Below are positions 6,531 through 11,335 of a stretch of DNA of 11,335 nucleotides, piece after piece. Source of the stretch: Rickettsiales bacterium (lineage in GTDB: Bacteria; Pseudomonadota; Alphaproteobacteria; Rickettsiales; UBA1997); the NCBI GenBank assembly GCA_028040005.1, contig JAOFKK010000030.1:1-11335 (forward strand), written 5' to 3'. Made by a program: the position numbers and the translations under genes. Each line of letters starts with the position of its first letter. The first letter of the stretch is position 1. The notes beneath the pieces are model-generated. The model saw only the letters and a list, made by a program, of their open reading frames with translations. It was not told the origin of the DNA and searched no databases.

Positions 6531-6815
6531 TTATAGAAGGTGATATCCTCGCCCAGAATAATGGGCTGGCTCATCTGAAGTGGTGGCATCTTGAATGGTT
6601 GTTCTTGGAGGGGTGGGCGCAATTAACTGCCTATTTCTATCTTCATAATTACCGTAACCGTAAGAAATAAAATCATAGCTAGCAACAATAATTGCTCCTA
6701 TAAAGGCACAAATACCAGACCTATCTTCACCCCAACCAAAAGCTTGATTCACATTGCAATATATAGTAATAGCAGCGATCAATGAATTACGAGCTGAATT
6801 AATATATCTATTCAA
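6531..6815 (-). CDS. Small hypothetical membrane or secreted protein between nuoA and nuoB
   Basis: The 94-codon ORF begins at TTG 6815-6813. TAA lies five codons upstream and no in-frame ATG exists, so TTG is the only ordinary start, and no clear Shine-Dalgarno precedes it. Residues about 8-26 (SARNSLIAAITIYCNVNQAF) could be a signal peptide or a first membrane span. Residues about 34-54 (GICAFIGAIIVASYDFISYG) form a second hydrophobic segment. The remaining 40 residues are polar, with APTPPR and a Gly/Tyr-rich tail. I recognise no family and it is not a known complex I subunit. Its place between nuoA and nuoB, on the same strand with gaps of 56 and 70 bp, suggests insertion of a lineage-specific gene. 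It could also be a non-functional ORF. Confidence 0.45.
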   Translation of the reverse strand: MNRYINSARNSLIAAITIYCNVNQAFGWGEDRSGICAFIGAIIVASYDFISYGYGNYEDRNRQLIAPTPPRTTIQDATTSDEPAHYSGRGYHLL

Positions 6816-6871
6816 GATAAATAAATTTTACTTAATAACTTTGTTCAAAACACAAAATATGAGCTATGAAA

Positions 6872-7237
6872 TTATTTCCAATCAAGTGCGCCGCGCTTCC
6901 ATTCATATATAAAGCCAATGGTTAGCACAGTTAAAAATATCATCATTGACCAAAAACCTTCAAAACCAATATCTCTAAGTGACAAAGCCCAAGGGAAAAG
7001 CAGGGCAATTTCAAGATCAAAAATAATAAATAAAATAGCAACTAAATAAAATTGCACATTAAATTTATTACGAACATTGCCAACAGCTTCAAAGCCACAT
7101 TCATATGGGGAGTTTTTTTCCTCATCAGGACGGATTTTTTTGGTTAAAAAAGGAATAATCATTACGGCTACTGACAATCCAATGGCAATTCCCAAGAACA
7201 GCAAAATAGGCAAATATTGATTTAAGGCGTCATTCAT
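6872..7237 (-). CDS. nuoA: NADH-quinone oxidoreductase subunit A (NuoA)
   Basis: NuoA is a small membrane subunit of complex I near the quinone site, where the peripheral arm meets the membrane arm. The 121-residue protein has three membrane spans at about 9-30, 61-82 and 95-112. The family motifs are present: SPYECGFE (43-50, with the conserved C47), RNKFNVQFYLVAILFIIFDLE (56-76, with conserved D74 and E76), the following FPW at 81-83, and the C-terminal YEWKRGALDW (111-120). The length is typical and the ATG at 7237 is the natural start. The next gene downstream is the small unknown ORF, not nuoB. Confidence 0.96.
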   Translation of the reverse strand: MNDALNQYLPILLFLGIAIGLSVAVMIIPFLTKKIRPDEEKNSPYECGFEAVGNVRNKFNVQFYLVAILFIIFDLEIALLFPWALSLRDIGFEGFWSMMIFLTVLTIGFIYEWKRGALDWK

Positions 7238-7255
7238 TTTTTAAAATATAAATAA

Positions 7256-7285
7256 TTTATATAATTCTAAAAATAGCAATGAAAA
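7256..7285 (-). promoter_or_regulatory. Weak candidate promoter for nuoA
   Basis: On the minus strand, TTTTCA (7285-7280) and TATAAA (7261-7256) are separated by 18 nt, which would start transcription shortly upstream of the ATG at 7237. The match is modest and the region is almost pure A/T, so other hexamer pairs are possible. Confidence 0.25.
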
Positions 7286-7340
7286 CAAATTACTTTGATT
7301 AGAAAATTAATTATGCAAAAGGTTTTGTAAATATTATAAT

Positions 7341-7369
7341 ATAAAATCTTATTTCCAATAAGATTTTAT
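7341..7369. terminator. Perfect 13-bp palindrome, probable bidirectional terminator
   Basis: The arms 7341-7353 and 7357-7369 are perfect reverse complements around a TCC loop. Short A and T tracts flank both sides. It lies about 90 bp beyond the autotransporter stop and about 100 bp upstream of nuoA, the right place to end the autotransporter transcript. The stem is A/T-rich, with one G-C pair, so its strength is uncertain. Confidence 0.5.
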
Positions 7370-7397
7370 TTCAAGGGCAATTTTTCTGGGCCTAATC

Positions 7398-7436
7398 TTA
7401 TACCACTTCCCATCTTTAAAACAACTTTTGGTATAA
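7398..7436. repeat. 8-bp inverted repeat, 23-nt loop
   Basis: TTATACCA at 7398-7405 and TGGTATAA at 7429-7436 are exact reverse complements separated by 23 nt. It lies between the autotransporter stop and the 7341-7369 palindrome. Together they may form a two-hairpin intergenic element. Confidence 0.45.
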
Positions 7437-7457
7437 TATTTATTCAATATAAAGCTT

Positions 7458-10322
7458 CTAAAATTTAATAGCATATTTGGCATAGGCAGAATGACCGATA
7501 TAATCTTCTCCGGTTTCAATTTTGTAGGATAGGTCAATGACAGAAGAGCTTGATAATTTAAGAATTTCTATTCCAAAATCAGCACTGTAAATATCTTTTG
7601 TAATATTATTAACATCGGGAGTTACTGTATTCATTGTGGTTAATCCTTCAAAAGTAATGCTAGAGCCTTTGGGTTTGTTATTATAATTTCTTAGCCAAGA
7701 AAATGATATTGAGGGTTTAAAAGAATAAGCATCTGGCTCAACAACATAGCCTTTAATATATTTATCAAAAATTAATATTACTTTTTTATTTTTTTTATAT
7801 TTTTTTTTAGCTACCTTCCAATCCTTATGTTTGCCTGATATTTTTAAAGAAAAATCGCTAATTAAAGAGCCGTAGCCATCATTATCTACTGTCATGTTAA
7901 GTATTCCAGCATCTGTTTCGGTATAATTATAACCATCAAAATAATTATAACCAATCATCGCTTCTGCACTAATTAAAAATCTTTCGGCGATATCGGCAAC
8001 ATAGCCAATTGAGCTGCTAAGATTATATTTCATATTGTTATAATCTGCTTTGGCAGTAAAAAGTTCGGTAGCACCGTCAGCTACTAATCTTTTTATGTCA
8101 TTTTCATTATAGGTAATGCCTAAAATATTTTTATTAAATAATCCTAAACCAGAATTATGATAATTGGCATTATATAATGATATTTGATTAGATATATTAG
8201 TGCTTTCTGAGCCATTATCAGCATCAAAATTAGAAACAAAGTAGCCGTAAGATAGGCCAATTAGTGAGCGATAATCATGATTAAATCTATTATAGAATTT
8301 TTTATCAATACCGGTTAAAATGCCATAAATATTGGCATCAAAAGCGTTGTCGCCATCAAAATTATATATTCCGCCAAAAGGCTTAACCCAAAGACCCATT
8401 ACCTCATCTGGTGCAAAATTAATAATATTAAAATTATTCATATCAGAAAAATTACTATTAATACGATTATTATGCCCTGAATATGTTTTATTGGCAATAG
8501 CTATAATATTGTTTTGTAGTGCCAAATTATCCTGAAAATTTAAATTAGAATTGGTCGTATTATCGTTAGCGTTGGGATTTACCATCCAATCAAAAATTCT
8601 ATTACCAATGATATTGTTGGATTTATTTGCAACATAACCAATATCCATAAAACGACTCTGTTGATTGGTGTTTAGTAATCTGTCGGCAAATTCATTTAAT
8701 TCTGTTATATTGTTCTTATTATGTAGAGAATTTCTAATAATAGCCAGATTGTCATCACTAGAATGTAAAATTGCTGATAATAAATCATTATGTGATTTGG
8801 TTGGTAATATTGTTGATTTAACGGTCATATTATAGGCAATCTCATCAATAGGTGATGAGCCAGAAACTTCAGAACCATTATCAAAAAATAGCAAATTTAC
8901 ATCATATAATAGATCGGTATTACCATTTATTTCAATAATATCAGAAAAATCATTAACGGTTAATGGGGTTGAGCTGCTCCAACTACCATCTATAGTGTCA
9001 AAAATTAAATTATCAGCATTGGTAATGTTATTGCTTGATGTTAAAAAGATGTGATTTGTTACATCGCCAAGAAGACTGTTATTACTAATAATAATACGAC
9101 TATTATTGGTAAAAGACATGTTATTAGTGGCGGTAATGCCAGAATTGCCAGATGTATTAATTTTTAAAGTGCCATGATCGCCAAGATTAAAATTCTCGGT
9201 TGTAACATTTGAATCATTAAGAGTTAAAGATCCTGCTAATTGTGAATAGGGTGCGCTAGCAGTGTAATTATCTTCGATATATGGGAATGATCCGGGTCCA
9301 GCATATATTCTAGAAATCCAACTATTATCTGTGCTTGGTGGATTAATGCCTAAATTAATATTATTAATATTGGCCGTAATATTATTAAAATTAATATTAA
9401 TTGCCGATGCCACTCTTTCCGCAATGTTATTTTGTGTATTAATTGATTCTAATTCAGTTCTTAATTGTAATTCTTCGGCATAGATATTGCGATTAAAATT
9501 AGCATTTATCTCGCTATCTGCTATATTGCGGTTATTTTCAATTGATATTATTTCAAATCTATTGCTGTCATTTCCAAATTGGGCATTAATTATTTTATTA
9601 ACATCGTTACTGTCGTCAAATAGAAAGCTTAACCCTTGAGCTTTGGCAAAAAAACCATAAGAGGGGGTGGGTAAAATAGGGTTTGTAACATCAAAAATAT
9701 TGGATGCAAATGTAGATCCTGACCGATTAAGAGCATATCTATAATCTATTGATGTATCGCCAACATAGGTGGTATCACTATAGGCTATATTAGTTCCGTT
9801 TGCAATGGCTGTATTTTGTGGATCATATTCTAAATTATTTAGATAGACATTGCCATTAATTCTAAAAGAACCATTAGTATATGATGTTAATTTAAGAGTA
9901 TCTAATCTTTGATTAGGTGATATGCCTATATTATGGTTAAATTGATTAGAGGGTAAATTCATGTTATCAACATCAGGAGCGTCAAAATAATAATAGCCAT
10001 AATACATATCACGATCGTAATCAGATAAATAGCTAACGGCAAATTCCAACATACCATCTCCAAAATAATTATTATATCCATCATTTTCTAAGCTATAATT
10101 AAAATGACTAGATTGATATATTCCAGGGATAATTCCATGGCCATTGCTATTATATAAATATGATTCACTATTATTTTCCATATAGCTATCCCCAGAGTCA
10201 ATTTGACAATTGCCAGCAATAACAATTGGGCAATTGCCACCTCTATAATTAAAAGAAAAAACAGGATTACTAAAAATTAAAATAATTGTGGTAATTAAAA
10301 AACATCTAACATCTAACTTCAT
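7458..10322 (-). CDS. Autotransporter (type V secretion) outer-membrane protein
   Basis: From ATG 10322 the protein is 954 residues. A TTG at 10403 would give 981, but the ATG is preferred because it starts directly on a signal peptide: MKLDVRCFLITTIILIFSNP, with likely cleavage after VFS at about residue 23. A well-spaced promoter also lies between the two starts. Residues about 24-630 are the passenger: Asn/Ser/Ile-rich, with beta-helix-like repetitive strands (for example NNITNADNLIFDT) and an early Cys pair at 31 and 39. Residues about 635-954 form the translocator barrel, beginning near GLWVKPFGG, with alternating aromatic/polar strands and a C-terminal Phe (YAKYAIKF), as expected for BAM-inserted barrels. 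A lysine-rich loop (KKKYKKNKK) sits within the barrel region. The passenger resembles no adhesin or protease I can name. It would be surface-exposed or released and probably acts at the host interface. Confidence 0.88.
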   Translation of the reverse strand: MKLDVRCFLITTIILIFSNPVFSFNYRGGNCPIVIAGNCQIDSGDSYMENNSESYLYNSNGHGIIPGIYQSSHFNYSLENDGYNNYFGDGMLEFAVSYLSDYDRDMYYGYYYFDAPDVDNMNLPSNQFNHNIGISPNQRLDTLKLTSYTNGSFRINGNVYLNNLEYDPQNTAIANGTNIAYSDTTYVGDTSIDYRYALNRSGSTFASNIFDVTNPILPTPSYGFFAKAQGLSFLFDDSNDVNKIINAQFGNDSNRFEIISIENNRNIADSEINANFNRNIYAEELQLRTELESINTQNNIAERVASAININFNNITANINNINLGINPPSTDNSWISRIYAGPGSFPYIEDNYTASAPYSQLAGSLTLNDSNVTTENFNLGDHGTLKINTSGNSGITATNNMSFTNNSRIIISNNSLLGDVTNHIFLTSSNNITNADNLIFDTIDGSWSSSTPLTVNDFSDIIEINGNTDLLYDVNLLFFDNGSEVSGSSPIDEIAYNMTVKSTILPTKSHNDLLSAILHSSDDNLAIIRNSLHNKNNITELNEFADRLLNTNQQSRFMDIGYVANKSNNIIGNRIFDWMVNPNANDNTTNSNLNFQDNLALQNNIIAIANKTYSGHNNRINSNFSDMNNFNIINFAPDEVMGLWVKPFGGIYNFDGDNAFDANIYGILTGIDKKFYNRFNHDYRSLIGLSYGYFVSNFDADNGSESTNISNQISLYNANYHNSGLGLFNKNILGITYNENDIKRLVADGATELFTAKADYNNMKYNLSSSIGYVADIAERFLISAEAMIGYNYFDGYNYTETDAGILNMTVDNDGYGSLISDFSLKISGKHKDWKVAKKKYKKNKKVILIFDKYIKGYVVEPDAYSFKPSISFSWLRNYNNKPKGSSITFEGLTTMNTVTPDVNNITKDIYSADFGIEILKLSSSSVIDLSYKIETGEDYIGHSAYAKYAIKF

Positions 10323-10358
10323 ACTTGCATAAGAATTATTTTTACGATATACTTCTAT

Positions 10359-10387
10359 AGTATATTGTATAATTAAACTCTTTTCAA
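10359..10387 (-). promoter_or_regulatory. Sigma70-like promoter of the autotransporter gene
   Basis: On the minus strand, TTGAAA (10387-10382) and TATACT (10364-10359) are separated by exactly 17 nt. Transcription would start near 10351, about 30 nt before the ATG at 10322 and downstream of the alternative TTG at 10403. This supports the shorter reading of the protein. Confidence 0.7.
10368..10373 (+). promoter_or_regulatory. Possible plus-strand -10 for the divergent gene
   Basis: A perfect TATAAT lies on the plus strand at 10368-10373, inside the spacer of the divergent autotransporter promoter. It would give a leader of about 60 nt to the ATG at 10443. No convincing -35 is found at the right distance, so this is tentative. 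If used, the two promoters overlap and could compete. Confidence 0.25.
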
Positions 10388-10442
10388 GAAAAAATGCAAA
10401 CAAAGGGTGGAAATAGTAATAAATTTGATATAAAGACCAAGA

Positions 10443-11335
10443 ATGACAAAAATTAATTTATCTCCTTACATTAAGCAGTACTTATCTAAAGGTAATAATA
10501 ATCCTTCGTTAGAGTTATTATTAGAGGAAGCTAAAAAAGACATAGGACAAACTTATCCTAATTCAGGCAATAATAATGAAGAGGAAGGGCTTTTACAAGA
10601 TTGTAATTATTTAATAGATTTATCTAAGAGGGGTTGTTTAAAAACTGAAACCATAATATGCAGAAAAATGCATAATAGTAAATTCGTAACCACGCAAGGT
10701 CAACAATATAGCCTTGATACAAGTAAATTGACAGAAGGTGAAGCAAAAAAAGCAAAGGAAGTGCTTAAAAATAGATTTGAAGAAGTTAACGATAGATATC
10801 AAACTAGTTTTGAAGAAGCGCTTTCTGCAGAAACGCCAATATTAAGGCCTGCTAGATCGAGACAACAAAGAACTAACATGGCTGGGCTTGGTGTTATTTT
10901 GGGGGTTTTAGCAGTGGCGATTCGAGGGAATCACTTTGGAACAAGTTGGCTATCATCATTACCTATTGGTCAAGAAGGGCCTGATGAATCTCAAACTCTA
11001 TTTTCAATAGGTAGTTCGAGTAATCATGGGGGGTTACAAGAAGAGAGTTCAAGAAATAATTTAAGGGGTAATGTTAGAGCTTTGCAAGAAGATCTAAGTC
11101 CGGCTTTAGGTCATTTACAAGGTATATTTCCTAATATTCTTGATAGTAGCAATAGATATAGAGCAGTTGATGGTGTAGTTGTTTTTACAATAGAGGGTCA
11201 AAATATGTTATATTTAATCAATGATCAAGGGATAGTTACTCAAGCTGCAAATAACGACAACATCCCCTTAACTTCTATAACCTCGTGTAATAATGGCATA
11301 TGTCAATATCAATCTTATCCAAGGCCAGGAAATAT
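10443..11335 (+). CDS. Hypothetical single-span membrane protein, 3' partial
   Basis: The frame opens at ATG 10443 and stays open to the window end, giving 297 complete codons without a stop. Residues 1-140 are polar and mostly helical, starting MTKINLSPYIKQYLSKG, with a Lys/Glu-rich segment near residues 99-115. Residues about 146-160 (MAGLGVILGVLAVAI) form one hydrophobic segment preceded by basic RPARSRQQR, which suggests the N-terminal part is cytoplasmic. The part after the span is Ser/Gly/Gln-rich and then has strand-like stretches (AVDGVVVFTIEG, NMLYLINDQGIV) and a C-x4-C pair (SCNNGIC). I recognise no family. It diverges from the autotransporter across a 120-bp shared upstream region. 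No strong ribosome binding site is visible. The coding call rests on the long uninterrupted frame with sensible composition. Confidence 0.7.
   Translation, partial: MTKINLSPYIKQYLSKGNNNPSLELLLEEAKKDIGQTYPNSGNNNEEEGLLQDCNYLIDLSKRGCLKTETIICRKMHNSKFVTTQGQQYSLDTSKLTEGEAKKAKEVLKNRFEEVNDRYQTSFEEALSAETPILRPARSRQQRTNMAGLGVILGVLAVAIRGNHFGTSWLSSLPIGQEGPDESQTLFSIGSSSNHGGLQEESSRNNLRGNVRALQEDLSPALGHLQGIFPNILDSSNRYRAVDGVVVFTIEGQNMLYLINDQGIVTQAANNDNIPLTSITSCNNGICQYQSYPRPGN

Noticed and set aside
7349..7537. 62-codon minus-strand ORF overlapping the autotransporter 3' end
   Set aside because: About 80 nt lie inside the autotransporter in another frame and the rest runs over palindromes; no recognisable domain. 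Kept only as part of the palindrome finding.
8332..8535. Plus-strand ORF opposite the autotransporter barrel
   Set aside because: Antisense shadow; the minus strand encodes the barrel.
10323..10403. N-terminal extension of the autotransporter from TTG 10403
   Set aside because: It would place 27 residues before a good signal peptide and spans the likely promoter; ATG 10322 is better.
1..11335. CRISPR array, tRNA/rRNA genes or complete insertion sequence
   Set aside because: No regularly spaced repeats, no cloverleaf or T-loop signature, no transposase with terminal inverted repeats were seen on reading.

Overview
The window is very A+T-rich, with short AT leaders, few clear Shine-Dalgarno sequences and Asn/Lys/Ile-heavy proteins. 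The core genes (nuoA, nuoB, glmM, dapE) look alphaproteobacterial. Together with a large autotransporter, a MNT-HEPN protein and a possible effector-like protein, this suggests a host-associated alphaproteobacterium, most likely Rickettsiales or a similar intracellular lineage. The lineage is inferred from style, not from a marker gene.

Layout. Positions 1-840 (+) hold the 3' part of a nucleotidyltransferase-HEPN fusion. Positions 2329-862 (-) hold a converging two-gene unit: a 363-residue protein with motifs like those of the Tiki/ChaN/EreA superfamily, overlapped by 17 nt by a 130-residue protein of unknown function. This unit has a strong sigma70-like promoter with a 9-bp direct repeat across the -35. 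Positions 2330-2900 are mostly non-coding: stem-loops, a possible small ribbon-helix-helix gene and a G+C-rich patch ending in a T run.

Positions 7237-2901 (-) are the housekeeping block: nuoA, a small unknown membrane or secreted ORF, then nuoB-glmM-dapE-methyltransferase, packed with 2-nt gaps and one 17-nt overlap. NuoA and NuoB are complex I subunits. GlmM makes glucosamine-1-phosphate for peptidoglycan and LPS precursors. DapE makes LL-diaminopimelate for lysine and peptidoglycan. The usual nuoA-nuoB adjacency is broken by the small ORF, nuoB has its own candidate promoter, and nuoC does not follow nuoB.

Positions 10322-7458 (-) encode a 954-residue autotransporter with its own good promoter, followed by a region with two inverted repeats. 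Diverging from it, a single-span membrane protein of unknown function starts at 10443 (+) and runs off the end of the window. The core block is therefore flanked on both sides by accessory, probably host-interaction genes.
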